Assembly: GCA_021777225.1 (NCBI GenBank)
Contig: JAJYDQ010000010.1
Span: 1-64,000, forward strand
From: Deltaproteobacteria bacterium
Lineage (GTDB): Bacteria; Desulfobacterota; Desulfomonilia; Desulfomonilales; Desulfomonilaceae
Length of the DNA: 64,000 nucleotides
Direction of reading: 5' to 3'
In this document: positions 8,949 to 17,447 of the stretch, piece after piece
Position numbering within the stretch: position 1 is the stretch's first letter
Layout of the letters: every line of letters starts with the position of its first letter
The notes under the pieces: generated by a model
Databases searched by the model: none
Told to the model about the DNA's origin: nothing
The model's input: only the letters and a program-made list of their open reading frames with translations
Made by a program: the position numbers and the translations under genes

Positions 8949-9911
8949 TCAATCTCGGGGAAGTCCGTAGCCATCAGGACATCCCTTGAGATGCCATGAC
9001 CAAAGGGCGTTCCATACTTTTGATCTCTCCCGTATTCTTTCGAAAAGCCCCAAAGTTACAAGATTCATCACACAATAAATTGTCACATTTAGTCCGAGGT
9101 TTATCATCACGATCGTTTTAAGAAAACTCTTAGACATCGACCCATAAAACTTTTCAAAGAACGTGTAACGCGACCTATAAAATTCTATCCTTGCAGCCGA
9201 ACGGTAAGATTTCGCTGAACCTCCCTGAAGATGAAAAGCCTTTGCCAGCGGATCATGCACCACTCTCCAGCCAGACTGACGTAACCTAACAGCCAAATCC
9301 GTCTCTTCAAAAAAGAAAAAATAACTGGGATCAAATCCACCAATTTCTTCAAACGCCTTTCTTCTGATCAGCATCACCGCTCCAATTACAGTCTCAACGT
9401 CCTTTGGCTCAACAAGGCGTTCATTTTTCCCAGGATATCGTTTTGGAAATAGTCGTTTTAGCAGGCTCCTGTTGGTGGTTTCAGTCAAAAGTGTCGGGGT
9501 AGCCTCATACGATGTCTGACGTGTCCCATCATCATTGAGCAATTGTGGTCCAATAAGGGCGATATGTTCATCTGATTGCGCCAATTTCAGCATTCGCTCC
9601 AAACATGATTTGTCGAGAAGAGCATCCGTATTAAGCAATAATACGAACTCACCGGCGCTCATCGAAAAACCGAGATTGTTAGCAACTGCGAAGCCCAAAT
9701 TTTTGCCGGCCTCAAATACCAGGATTTCGGGATATAAACTTCTGATAAGCCTGACGGAGTCGTCGGTAGAACCATTATCCACTACAATTATTTGAGGTGT
9801 TTCATCGATATTTGATTCCAATACCTTGGATATACATCTTGTTAGCAAATCAGACGTATTTCTGTTGACAATGATTACCGACAGTTTAGGGTTGGCTATT
9901 TTTTCAGGCAT
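8949..9911 (-). CDS. Family 2 glycosyltransferase, membrane-associated
   Basis: A 320-residue GT-A enzyme of the rhamnosyltransferase-like subgroup. It shows the nucleotide-sugar site LSVIIVNRNTSDLL at the N-terminus, VVDNGSTDDS near residue 43, NLGFAVANNLGF near residue 72, the metal-binding region LLLNTDALLD (DXD equivalent) near residue 91, and the acceptor-site segment FFFFEETDLAVRLRQSGW near residue 198. A hydrophobic stretch near residues 265-290 probably anchors it to the inner membrane. The role is likely transfer of a sugar to surface polysaccharide or lipid; donor and acceptor cannot be read from sequence. It lies upstream of no obvious polysaccharide cluster; the next gene on its strand is moaA. 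Confidence 0.85.
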   Translation of the reverse strand: MPEKIANPKLSVIIVNRNTSDLLTRCISKVLESNIDETPQIIVVDNGSTDDSVRLIRSLYPEILVFEAGKNLGFAVANNLGFSMSAGEFVLLLNTDALLDKSCLERMLKLAQSDEHIALIGPQLLNDDGTRQTSYEATPTLLTETTNRSLLKRLFPKRYPGKNERLVEPKDVETVIGAVMLIRRKAFEEIGGFDPSYFFFFEETDLAVRLRQSGWRVVHDPLAKAFHLQGGSAKSYRSAARIEFYRSRYTFFEKFYGSMSKSFLKTIVMINLGLNVTIYCVMNLVTLGLFERIRERSKVWNALWSWHLKGCPDGYGLPRD

Positions 9912-9949
9912 TGGAGGACATGTTTAGTGAAGCTTTTCAAAATGTAAGG

Positions 9950-10939
9950 TCAACCGCCGATTGAGTTCATGCCAACACCTATTTTGTTAATATTTGAAAA
10001 CCTACTCGCCGGTTTCGCCAAGACCGCAGCCTTTATATAGGCTTCAATTTCTCTATCATTCGGAGCGGCTCTCAAAAATGATTTCATGTCAATTTCCGTG
10101 GGACTCAACAAGCATGGTCTCAAAGACCCACGGGCAGTCAATCTTATGCGATTACAAGTCCCACAAAAATGGCCTGATACAGGATCAATAACACCAATCT
10201 TTCCCAGTGCTCCGTCAATCTTGAACATTGTGGCCGGGCCGGCCATTTCAGATCGTTCCATGGGCCGCAACTCTCCAAAGACCCTTTCAATAATCTTCAG
10301 CGCTTGCAATGCGCTGAAAGAAGCCGGGGAATTAGGCGGACGGGCCTCGGCGCCAAACGGCATTCTTTCAATGAATCTTATGTCAATAGGTTTCTCGATG
10401 GTCAGTCCGGCGAAATCAGCTATATCAGATTCGTTTATCCCTTTGAGTAAAACAACGTTGATCTTGATAGGGTCAAAACCAATCTCGAGGCATTCCTCTA
10501 TACCTTTAAGGACCCTGTCTAACTCATCAGCGCCGGTTATCGAATGAAAACGGTCTCTTCTAAGGGTATCCAGACTAATGTTGACCCTCTTTAAACCCGC
10601 TTGGTAAAGCCCCTTGGCCATTTCCGGGAGTCTTGATCCGTTAGTTGTCAATGCCACATCTTCAAGGTCGATTTCAGAGTTCAGTCTGGATATAAAATCC
10701 ACAACTCCCCGTCTGACCAATGGTTCGCCACCTGTGACACGGACTTTACGAATCCCCAAATTTCTCGCCGCAATCACGATCCTCAATATTTCTTCATATC
10801 TCAGGATATCCGAATGAGGAACTAATTGGACACCCTCAGCGGGTCTGCAATATATGCATCTGAAATTGCAGAGATCGGTGATTGATACACGGAGGTAATC
10901 GATTGTCCTACCGTGTAGATCAATGAGTTTAGGCGCCAT
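9950..10939 (-). CDS. moaA: GTP 3',8-cyclase
   Basis: MoaA is the radical-SAM enzyme that, with MoaC, converts GTP to cyclic pyranopterin monophosphate in molybdenum/tungsten cofactor synthesis. The N-terminal cluster motif is CNFRCIYC near residue 23, followed by GVQLVPHSDILRYEEI. RVTGGEPLVRRG near residue 66 is the SAM-binding GGEP motif. The second [4Fe-4S] cluster has CGTCNRIRLTARGSLRPCL near residue 258. The chain ends in Gly-Gly, the conserved MoaA tail needed for activity. At 329 residues it is full length. No other moa gene lies in the window. Confidence 0.95.
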   Translation of the reverse strand: MAPKLIDLHGRTIDYLRVSITDLCNFRCIYCRPAEGVQLVPHSDILRYEEILRIVIAARNLGIRKVRVTGGEPLVRRGVVDFISRLNSEIDLEDVALTTNGSRLPEMAKGLYQAGLKRVNISLDTLRRDRFHSITGADELDRVLKGIEECLEIGFDPIKINVVLLKGINESDIADFAGLTIEKPIDIRFIERMPFGAEARPPNSPASFSALQALKIIERVFGELRPMERSEMAGPATMFKIDGALGKIGVIDPVSGHFCGTCNRIRLTARGSLRPCLLSPTEIDMKSFLRAAPNDREIEAYIKAAVLAKPASRFSNINKIGVGMNSIGG

Positions 10940-11061
10940 ATCTTAAACCGTATAAGCAAAGAGTCGAAAACTGTGGTGCGCAAGTTTCATGTTTTTTTAA
11001 AATTAAGTCGTTTCATTTTTATAAGCAAGTTAGAAAATATATTTGTCCTTTCAAAACCATC

Positions 11062-12384
11062 TTACAGTTTTGCCACCAGGTCAACTATTGAAGAGGGGGC
11101 CTTGCCAAATAACCTGATTAAGGGGACTTTGCCCAAAGCCCCTTTATCGAAAATAGCGTCAGGCACCCGACCAAGTTCTTCCATGACATCCTGGACTCCC
11201 CAGGCAAGTGTGCTGCCTTCTTCAAGTTGGAGATCCGGGGGAGTCCTATTTCTGTCAAACTCCGCCACTTTATACCCTAGAGAGCGGATCCTGTTCACCA
11301 ACGTAGCCGAATAGGCGATGCTCATTGCCGCCCGGCGATCTGGATCATACTCCATTGCCGCCAACACAAGATGATGAATTTGACGGGAAGCTCCAAATCT
11401 TGCCCCTTTCAAGGTGTCGATCGTATTCACGAATCGGACAATCCTTCCAGGAAAGGAGGCGACGTCATTTACCGTCTCCGCGTATGGGATCGCGTAAGCC
11501 AGGTTTGACTGCACCTCAGGAATCAGGTAGCCAATGTTGAGACGCTTGAGTCTCTGGAGGGCCTTGTCCAGTTCCTCTATTACATTAGTCCTGGCTATCT
11601 CCCTGGCTATCGAAGCGTAATGATTCAACGGTCCAACACCCTTACCGATACCCAAAGAAAATCGCAAGGCGCGATAAAGATGCCTTTTGGCCTTGTCAAT
11701 GCATTCCATCACAGGCATCCCGCCGGCAAGTAATGTTGATATTGCAGCGGACAATGTACAGCCTGTACCATGCGTGTGACGGGTCCGAACGCGAAGTGTC
11801 TCGAATTCATAGTCCTGGCGACCATCATGAAGAACATCCACCGGCGCATCCCTTAGATGTCCCCCTTTCACAAGGACGTACTTTGGTCCCATTTTTCGTA
11901 ATTTTTTGGCGGCCTTTTTCATATCCGAAACATCTTTTATCTCTATTCCTAAAAAGGTTTCCGCTTCAGGTATGTTGGGAGTGAGCAAATAACAAATCGG
12001 AAAAAGTCTTTTTACGATTGCCTTTTGGCCAGATTCATCTAAAAGAACTGAATTCGTTTTCGAAAGCATTACGGGATCAACTACCAGCTTCTCGACCCTA
12101 TGCTTTGTCAACTGGTCCGCAACGGAGTTTACTATGTCCTCGTTTCCCAGCATCCCCGTTTTTACACAGTCAGCTCCAATATCGCTCAGAACAACGTCAA
12201 TTTGCTTGGCTACAAAATCGGGATCCATGAGCGTAATCGCATGCGCGCCCAACGTATTCTGTGCAGTTAGCGCTGTGATAGCGCTCATGCCATAACCGCC
12301 AAGAGACAAAATGGTTTTAAGATCGGCCTGTATGCCGGCCCCTCCTCCGGAATCTGATCCGGCTATTGAAAGAATCTTGTTCAT
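11062..12384 (-). CDS. thiD: HMP kinase / HMP-phosphate kinase fused to ThiN-type thiamine-phosphate synthase
   Basis: Residues 1-260 are ThiD, which phosphorylates hydroxymethylpyrimidine twice: AGSDSGGGAGIQADLKTI at the N-terminus, VDPVMLSKTN near residue 99, NIPEAETFLG near residue 136, and the ATP-site THGTGCTLSAAIST near residue 206. Residues about 265-440 are a ThiN domain, with AYAIPYAETVNDVASFPGRI (residues about 287-306) and GARFGASRQIHHLVLAAM further on. ThiN replaces ThiE as thiamine-phosphate synthase in archaea and some bacteria. The fusion therefore makes HMP-PP and condenses it with the thiazole phosphate. No TPP riboswitch was found in the 187-base leader. Confidence 0.92.
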   Translation of the reverse strand: MNKILSIAGSDSGGGAGIQADLKTILSLGGYGMSAITALTAQNTLGAHAITLMDPDFVAKQIDVVLSDIGADCVKTGMLGNEDIVNSVADQLTKHRVEKLVVDPVMLSKTNSVLLDESGQKAIVKRLFPICYLLTPNIPEAETFLGIEIKDVSDMKKAAKKLRKMGPKYVLVKGGHLRDAPVDVLHDGRQDYEFETLRVRTRHTHGTGCTLSAAISTLLAGGMPVMECIDKAKRHLYRALRFSLGIGKGVGPLNHYASIAREIARTNVIEELDKALQRLKRLNIGYLIPEVQSNLAYAIPYAETVNDVASFPGRIVRFVNTIDTLKGARFGASRQIHHLVLAAMEYDPDRRAAMSIAYSATLVNRIRSLGYKVAEFDRNRTPPDLQLEEGSTLAWGVQDVMEELGRVPDAIFDKGALGKVPLIRLFGKAPSSIVDLVAKL

Positions 12385-12571
12385 TTCATTCCCCGAACTC
12401 TATAGCCTCTCGATATTTTTTACTGAATCGAGTTTGACATTGTATCAACTACCAGACTATTTTCCAAATGTCACAATCACAAATTTCAGTTCCAGCTTGG
12501 AAAATTCAGTTGAAACAAATTGTGGTAAGATACTTTTATTCTTCAAAAAGGCATGAGCGGAGGCTGACGAG

Positions 12572-14020
12572 TTGAACGAAAACTTGATTAATAAAATGCA
12601 ACCGGCGTCTATTCTTGTCGCTGGAGATGTAATGGTAGACGAATATGTTGTAGGTGAGGTTGAGAGGATTTCCCCAGAATCTCCGGTGCCTGTTTTGTTA
12701 GCCAAGGACAGGCATAGGCGACTTGGAGGCGCTGGAAACGTCGTTAGAAATGTTGTTTCGATGGGAGGCGCCGTAGCTCTGTTTGCCACAGTAGGCTCAG
12801 ACGCGGCAGGAGAGTGGTTCAGAAAACACTGCGCCGAAATCGGGGTGGACACTTTCTGGCTAAAATCCGAAAGATCACGGCCGACAACAATCAAAACCAG
12901 GGTAGTGGCTAGAAATCAGCAAATAGTAAGGATCGACGAGGAATATGACGGACTAATGCCTTTGGAATTAGAAAAGAATGTGCTTGACGACATCAAGTCG
13001 GTGATCCCTCAAGTCAAAGCCGTAATAGTCTCCGATTACGGCAAAGGGTTCCTTTCCGATACCATTCTGAAGAACCTGTTTATGACTGCCCGCTCCGAAG
13101 GCGTTCCATCGCTGGTTGATCCCAAGGGGCTTGACTTTAGTCGATATCGCGGCGCCACTTACGTAACACCCAATATAAGAGAAGCGTCTCTGGCCTCCGG
13201 CGTTGAAATAAGAAGCACCCAGACACTCGAAAAAGCCGGCGCCATACTGCTTGAACTAACCCAGGCCAAAGGTATACTCGTAACTCGCGGGAAAGACGGA
13301 ATTACTCTCGTGACGAGAAACAAAGTTCAGGATTTTCCTGTAAAGCCTGTCGAAATAGTTGATGTTACCGGCGCAGGAGACACAGTGATCGCTACTCTGG
13401 CGCTTGCTATAGCAAGCGGACTTTCTGTAGAAGAAGCCGCCCAAATGGCAAATCTCGCTGCTTCACTCGTCGTGGCTCGGTTCGGAGCAGCCTCGGTGAC
13501 TCTTGATGAAATGCTCAATTCTCTCAGGAATTGGCCTCAAGGAACAAAGATCATTTCGAGAGATGAGGTGGCAAGGGTCGTCAGAAATCACAGGCTGCAG
13601 GGTCAGTCCATAGTGTTCACTAATGGCTGTTTTGACCTGTTCCACATTGGACACCTGGAACTTCTACGTAAAGCCTCAACCTTTGGTGACATCCTGATAG
13701 TGGCTGTCAACTCGGATAAATCAGTCCAGAAAATAAAGGGTATGCAAAGACCGATAGTCAACGAGAACGATAGACTAGAGCTGGTATCAGCGTTGAATTT
13801 TGTGGATCACGTGGTATCTTTCGATGAAGACACCCCATACAATCTTATAAAGGAAATAAAGCCCGACATTCTGGTCAAAGGAGCAGACTGGAAAGGTAAA
13901 AAAGTAATAGGAGACGACATTTTAAACGAACGGGGAGGCAAAGTCCAATTCGTGGAACTTGTAAGCGGCGTTTCTACAAGTTCACTAATAGAAAAAATCG
14001 TCGCGAAAATGCGTAAGTAG
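12572..14020 (+). CDS. hldE: Bifunctional heptose-7-phosphate kinase / heptose-1-phosphate adenylyltransferase
   Basis: HldE makes ADP-D-glycero-beta-D-manno-heptose for the LPS inner core. The N-terminal PfkB/ribokinase domain (about 1-320) has RRLGGAGNVVRNV near residue 50 and the catalytic DVTGAGDTVIATLALA near residue 264. The C-terminal nucleotidyltransferase domain (about 335-482) has VFTNGCFDLFHIGHLELLRKA with the HXGH motif near residue 357 and a later KGADW. The 482-residue length is typical. The start is a TTG at 12572 with a perfect GGAGG 8 bases upstream. The gene indicates that the organism makes heptose-containing LPS. It is divergent from thiD. Confidence 0.95.
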   Translation: MNENLINKMQPASILVAGDVMVDEYVVGEVERISPESPVPVLLAKDRHRRLGGAGNVVRNVVSMGGAVALFATVGSDAAGEWFRKHCAEIGVDTFWLKSERSRPTTIKTRVVARNQQIVRIDEEYDGLMPLELEKNVLDDIKSVIPQVKAVIVSDYGKGFLSDTILKNLFMTARSEGVPSLVDPKGLDFSRYRGATYVTPNIREASLASGVEIRSTQTLEKAGAILLELTQAKGILVTRGKDGITLVTRNKVQDFPVKPVEIVDVTGAGDTVIATLALAIASGLSVEEAAQMANLAASLVVARFGAASVTLDEMLNSLRNWPQGTKIISRDEVARVVRNHRLQGQSIVFTNGCFDLFHIGHLELLRKASTFGDILIVAVNSDKSVQKIKGMQRPIVNENDRLELVSALNFVDHVVSFDEDTPYNLIKEIKPDILVKGADWKGKKVIGDDILNERGGKVQFVELVSGVSTSSLIEKIVAKMRK

Positions 14021-14053
14021 ACTATAAAACAACCCGGGTATTTGTCCTAAATT

Positions 14054-16144
14054 TTATCTTCGGTTTCTGCGGTCTCTCGGGTTTCTTCTTTCCCTCTGAT
14101 TTTGCTGCTGCTCTGGAGCCCTGGCAGGGCGCGGAGGACGTTTGATATCTTCAAGCGCCACGCCTAACGGTCCGCCGGGCACCACTGTAGTCGTTAGTTC
14201 ATTATTGTTCATGACACTTAATGTAATTTGTGGAGTACGGGTATACTCCTCCACAAGTTTTTTCAGACTCGCCACTCTCAGTCCTGTCTCGCCGGCGTAT
14301 TCCACCAACACATCACCGGGGACTATGCCGATTCGGTCAGCAATGCTGCCTTTCTGCACCTCTACAACTTTTACACCGGGTGATGTTTCCAGTTCCTGTA
14401 AACGGGCCAGAATTATTTTCGCGTTAACTGTATCACCCATCTTTCTAAATTCTGATAAAGCCTGAGTGTAAAGCTCCTTACTTTTAAACGTCCGATTTCG
14501 TTCAGCGTAAATTCCAGCAAGGGTGGCTTTCACTCTTGCTATCCATTTGGGATCTTCACGTTCTTGATAAAGTTTCAAGGCTTTTTCCAAGTCTTCTACC
14601 GCATTGTCCCACTGCTGCTGTTGCGCTGCAAACATCGCCTGACGGAACAGCCTGACCCCGTCTTCCTCGCTTGGAGGCATACCGGATGACGATGAAGGCT
14701 CGTAAGATTGACTTGTCTTGTCGAGCGTACTATTCGCAGTTTTAAGAATATCAGAAGGAGAGTTGTCTTCCATCACCACACGAAAGCCAAGGTTCCAAAA
14801 ACTCATCGTCTCACCGGAAAAACCCCTGAAAGCGCACCTGCAATCGGCAGGGCTCGCGAACCAGTTTCCCCCTTTGTTAACTCTACCTGATCCAGTCGCC
14901 GGCCCTTGCGGGTCGTTGATAGGTGACGTTTCATAATAATTTCGGTCGTAATAATCCTGGACCCATTCCATGACATTGCCATCCATGTCGTAAAGACCAA
15001 AACCGTTCGGAGGATAACTCCCAACCGGCGATACATATTCATAACCGTCGTTGACGGTGGTTAGACTCGCTGGGAGCTTTGGGTTTCCATCCCCAAAATT
15101 TGTGTCTCTATCTCCCGGAAGCTTGTTTCCCCAAGGATATCTGACCCATACTGCCCCTCCTCGACAAGCCATTTCCCATTCCGCTTCCGTTGGTAATCTG
15201 TAACGCCGTTTCTCTTTTCGGCTCAACCATTTGCAAAAAGCCTGCGCGTCATTCCAGGAAACAAATACCACCGGTTGGTTATCCGCGATTTTCCATGGAA
15301 CAGAGTCCCACTTCATGTTTTTCTGCGGGACCCATCTGTTGTCCTTGTTGCTGAAAATCATGCCGCCGTCACCTTTTTCAGCATCGGTTTTATACTTCGT
15401 ATCATCTACAAAATCCCTGAATTCCTTCACCGTCACGTCATACGCGCCCATATAAAATGGTTTGGTTATACGAACTGGATGCAACGGGGTTTCATCTTGG
15501 AACCATTGTTTATGTCCTTCGCGCCAAGTCCGTCTAAAAGTGAGTCGGAGCCAGTCCAATTCCTGCTTAGGGCTCCCCATCATGTACTCCCCGGAAGGTA
15601 TCCTGACCAATCTCATGCCGATAGAATTCGTCGAGGCAATCAGTTTCTTAGGGTTTTCCAGCATCATATTAAGTCCCTGCAAGGCCCTAAGCCAGTTGGC
15701 GCAATCGTGGCTTTCTCCGTCATTGCTTTGGCATTCCTTTAAAGCTTGCCTCAATATCTCTGTTGCGCGGACAGTATCACCGGTCAAAGCGAGTTCACCC
15801 GCCTGTCGAATTTGCCGGGATGTTGAATTCGAATGCTGGGCCGACAGGTCTGAATCGAGACTTTGAGCGACTTGGCCTGTTACGGCGCTGGGGAATAATG
15901 ATATCAGGAAGCAGATGAGGCTGAGGACCGTGGACGAGAATCTCGATTTTCCGACTTTCCTATTGTTGATAGCATTCAAACTGGCATAAAAACTCTTTTT
16001 CAGAACTGCGATATGCCTCATACCAGTAATGTCATATTCCTTGAATAAATAACGACATTTTATAACAAGTGGATATAGATATTGTTCAACTATAATATTA
16101 GCTAATCGTTTTATTGAACTAATTTTAATTTTTAAATTAACCAT
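14054..16144 (-). CDS. Exported SUMF1/FGE-sulfatase-domain protein with TPR and PDZ domains
   Basis: The 696-residue protein has a hydrophobic export segment unusually far in (about residues 70-90, ending near SAVTG/Q), a formylglycine-generating-enzyme-like domain (about 175-450: MVRIPSGEYMMGSP-type start, YDVTVKEFRDFV, PVVFVSWNDAQAFCKWLS, RLPTEAEWEMACRGG, NVMEWVQDYYD, GFRVVME), TPR-like helices (about 490-590) and a PDZ domain (about 600-660: GSIADRIGIVPGDVLVEYAG). The C-terminal tail is rich in Arg, Asn and Pro. In the segment aligned with the catalytic cysteines of true formylglycine-generating enzymes (GGNWFASPADCRCAFR), the first Cys is Ala, so sulfatase-activating chemistry is unlikely. 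The ATG at 16144 has AAGGAA upstream; an internal ATG at 16021 is an alternative start. Confidence 0.85.
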   Translation of the reverse strand: MVNLKIKISSIKRLANIIVEQYLYPLVIKCRYLFKEYDITGMRHIAVLKKSFYASLNAINNRKVGKSRFSSTVLSLICFLISLFPSAVTGQVAQSLDSDLSAQHSNSTSRQIRQAGELALTGDTVRATEILRQALKECQSNDGESHDCANWLRALQGLNMMLENPKKLIASTNSIGMRLVRIPSGEYMMGSPKQELDWLRLTFRRTWREGHKQWFQDETPLHPVRITKPFYMGAYDVTVKEFRDFVDDTKYKTDAEKGDGGMIFSNKDNRWVPQKNMKWDSVPWKIADNQPVVFVSWNDAQAFCKWLSRKEKRRYRLPTEAEWEMACRGGAVWVRYPWGNKLPGDRDTNFGDGNPKLPASLTTVNDGYEYVSPVGSYPPNGFGLYDMDGNVMEWVQDYYDRNYYETSPINDPQGPATGSGRVNKGGNWFASPADCRCAFRGFSGETMSFWNLGFRVVMEDNSPSDILKTANSTLDKTSQSYEPSSSSGMPPSEEDGVRLFRQAMFAAQQQQWDNAVEDLEKALKLYQEREDPKWIARVKATLAGIYAERNRTFKSKELYTQALSEFRKMGDTVNAKIILARLQELETSPGVKVVEVQKGSIADRIGIVPGDVLVEYAGETGLRVASLKKLVEEYTRTPQITLSVMNNNELTTTVVPGGPLGVALEDIKRPPRPARAPEQQQNQRERRNPRDRRNRR

Positions 16145-16270
16145 AACAAAATTTCCTTGACAAAACTTTCAATCAGGGGAATTGTAGCAGAGAAAAGGTG
16201 TGAGTCAAGTGAGGACTGAGACCTCTGACTTACGGCCGATCGGTGTCGCGGACGACAAGCCAGAAAAAGA

Positions 16271-16299
16271 TTGACAACATTGATTAAACGTGATAGCGA
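16271..16299 (+). promoter_or_regulatory. Possible sigma-70-type promoter of the serine-rich gene
   Basis: TTGACA at 16271-16276 is a perfect -35 hexamer, with TGATAGC about 15 bases on as a weak -10 candidate. It lies about 100 bases before the ATG at 16395, in the 250-base divergent region. The -10 match is poor, so this is tentative. Confidence 0.3.
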
Positions 16300-16394
16300 T
16301 TAACAAAAGTTTTTTGAATTTATTAAAGGGAGCAACTGTTTTCGATTAGAGAACAGCGAATTTATTCTCGTTCAATGAGGAGGTAACGATTTCA

Positions 16395-16802
16395 ATGAGA
16401 AGATTTGCAGTGACGCTCGCGGTTGTAGGTATGGTTATGTTGTTTGCTTCATACGGCTTTGGATTCTATGCTTGGGCCCCCTATTCTTCCTGGGGCAATG
16501 CGTCATCCAGCAGTAGCAGCAGCAGCGGAAACTATACAGCTAGTTCATCAAGCAGTGGCTATTATTGGCCTGCCAGTTCCTCAAGCAGCAGCGGAACAGT
16601 AGCCTATTGTTGCACCCCAGCTTCTTCTAGCTCAAGCAGTGGTAGTTATTGGCCCACCGCCAGTTCCTCAAGCAGCAGCGGAACAGTAGCCTATTGTTGC
16701 ACCCCAGCTTCTTCTAGCTCAAGCAGTGGCTATTACTGGCCCGCCAGCTCCTCAAGCAGTGGTTATTATCCTGCGAGTAGCTCTTCAAGCGGTTGGTTCT
16801 AA
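16395..16802 (+). CDS. Exported serine/tyrosine/glycine-rich repeat protein
   Basis: This 135-residue protein begins with a clear signal peptide or anchor (MRRFAVTLAVVGMVMLFA, then SYGFGFYAWA) and otherwise consists of runs of 5-8 serines separated by GYYWPA, GTVAYCCTPA or GYYPA. Serine makes up nearly half of the mature part; the rest is Gly, Tyr, Trp, Pro, Ala and two Cys-Cys pairs in identical 29-residue units. A strong GAGGAGGT ribosome site precedes the ATG, and a strong terminator follows, so it is a separate, probably well-expressed unit. No family is recognised. The composition suggests an extended, perhaps surface-exposed or self-associating polymer; function is unknown. Confidence 0.8.
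   Translation: MRRFAVTLAVVGMVMLFASYGFGFYAWAPYSSWGNASSSSSSSSGNYTASSSSSGYYWPASSSSSSGTVAYCCTPASSSSSSGSYWPTASSSSSSGTVAYCCTPASSSSSSGYYWPASSSSSGYYPASSSSSGWF
16572..16642 (+). repeat. 71-bp perfect direct repeat, copy 1
   Basis: The 71 bases are identical to 16659-16729, offset by 87 bases (29 codons), inside the serine-rich gene. The in-frame period means that copy number can change without frameshift. Perfect identity at third positions shows a recent duplication or ongoing conversion. Confidence 0.9.
16659..16729 (+). repeat. 71-bp perfect direct repeat, copy 2
   Basis: Second copy of the repeat at 16572-16642. It encodes the same serine run, the GTVAYCCTPA segment and a second serine run. Confidence 0.9.
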
Positions 16803-16855
16803 GATTAATTTGTGAAAAGACCTTATTCTAGCTTTTTAACCTAAAAAGTTTAGTG

Positions 16856-16892
16856 AAAAAAAGCGATCTTTTGTTTGAGGATCGCTTTTTTT
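16856..16892. terminator. Rho-independent terminator after the serine-rich gene
   Basis: AAAAAAAGCGATC (16856-16868) pairs perfectly with GATCGCTTTTTTT (16880-16892) over 13 bases with an 11-base loop, giving a T-run on the plus strand and, by symmetry, on the minus strand. It ends the serine-rich transcript before the lipoprotein gene. Confidence 0.9.
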
Positions 16893-16916
16893 ATTTTTAT
16901 TAGGTTTGTTTCTACA

Positions 16917-17390
16917 ATGACAAAAAATCTCAGTATCTTTGCCATCTACACATTGTGCTTCTTCTGTCTAGTTCTAATGATTTCCTGTCAGGAAAAAGGA
17001 GTTCAATCGTCATCGGAGGTTCATCCCGAGCTAGTCGGAACATGGGTCCTGACGGCCCGGACCATTCAAGGTCAGGAAACTCCGGCAAAAGATCGTGTTT
17101 TAAAACTGACATTTAGAAAAGATGGGACCTTTGAGACAAGCTATCAAGGGGAGACCAGCCAGGCGTGGGTCCAGGCCGGCCAAGGTGGATATTCCTACAT
17201 TGCTCCAATTTTGTCGTTGCACTGGGATTCAGGGCGGGTGGTCCCTTTGCTGATTACCAATTTAACATCCGAAAGTTTTAGGGCGCATCACGGGCGGGAC
17301 CTCACTCCTTTGAAGGACCAGGAGCCTGACGAAATTTTCATGAAAGTCCAAAACCAAAAGGGCCCGACTCGGAGCGGGGCGCAGCCTTAA
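16917..17390 (+). CDS. Putative lipoprotein, lipocalin-like small domain
   Basis: About 157 residues from the ATG at 16917; a longer frame from 16875 would start inside the terminator and is rejected. The N-terminus is a lipoprotein signal (hydrophobic stretch ending LMISC, with Cys as the probable lipidated residue). The mature part has GTWVLTARTI, then LTFRKDGTFETSY and later IAPILSLHWDSG, a pattern like small beta-barrel domains that begin with G-x-W. No family is firmly recognised. It is convergent with aconitase. Confidence 0.65.
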   Translation: MTKNLSIFAIYTLCFFCLVLMISCQEKGVQSSSEVHPELVGTWVLTARTIQGQETPAKDRVLKLTFRKDGTFETSYQGETSQAWVQAGQGGYSYIAPILSLHWDSGRVVPLLITNLTSESFRAHHGRDLTPLKDQEPDEIFMKVQNQKGPTRSGAQP

Positions 17391-17447
17391 TAGGTATGCC
17401 ATTCGTCCCTGGCAACCTAAAATTACTTATGGGAACGTGCGACTCTA

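Noticed and set aside
12385-12571. TPP riboswitch before the thiD-thiN fusion
   Set aside because: I looked for the conserved CTGAGA and ACCTGA-type cores on the minus strand and found none.
14054-16144. True formylglycine-generating enzyme for sulfatases
   Set aside because: The first catalytic Cys position is Ala and no sulfatase gene lies nearby.
16875-17390. Upstream start of the lipoprotein gene at 16875
   Set aside because: It would begin inside the right arm region of the strong terminator; the ATG at 16917 gives a proper lipoprotein signal.
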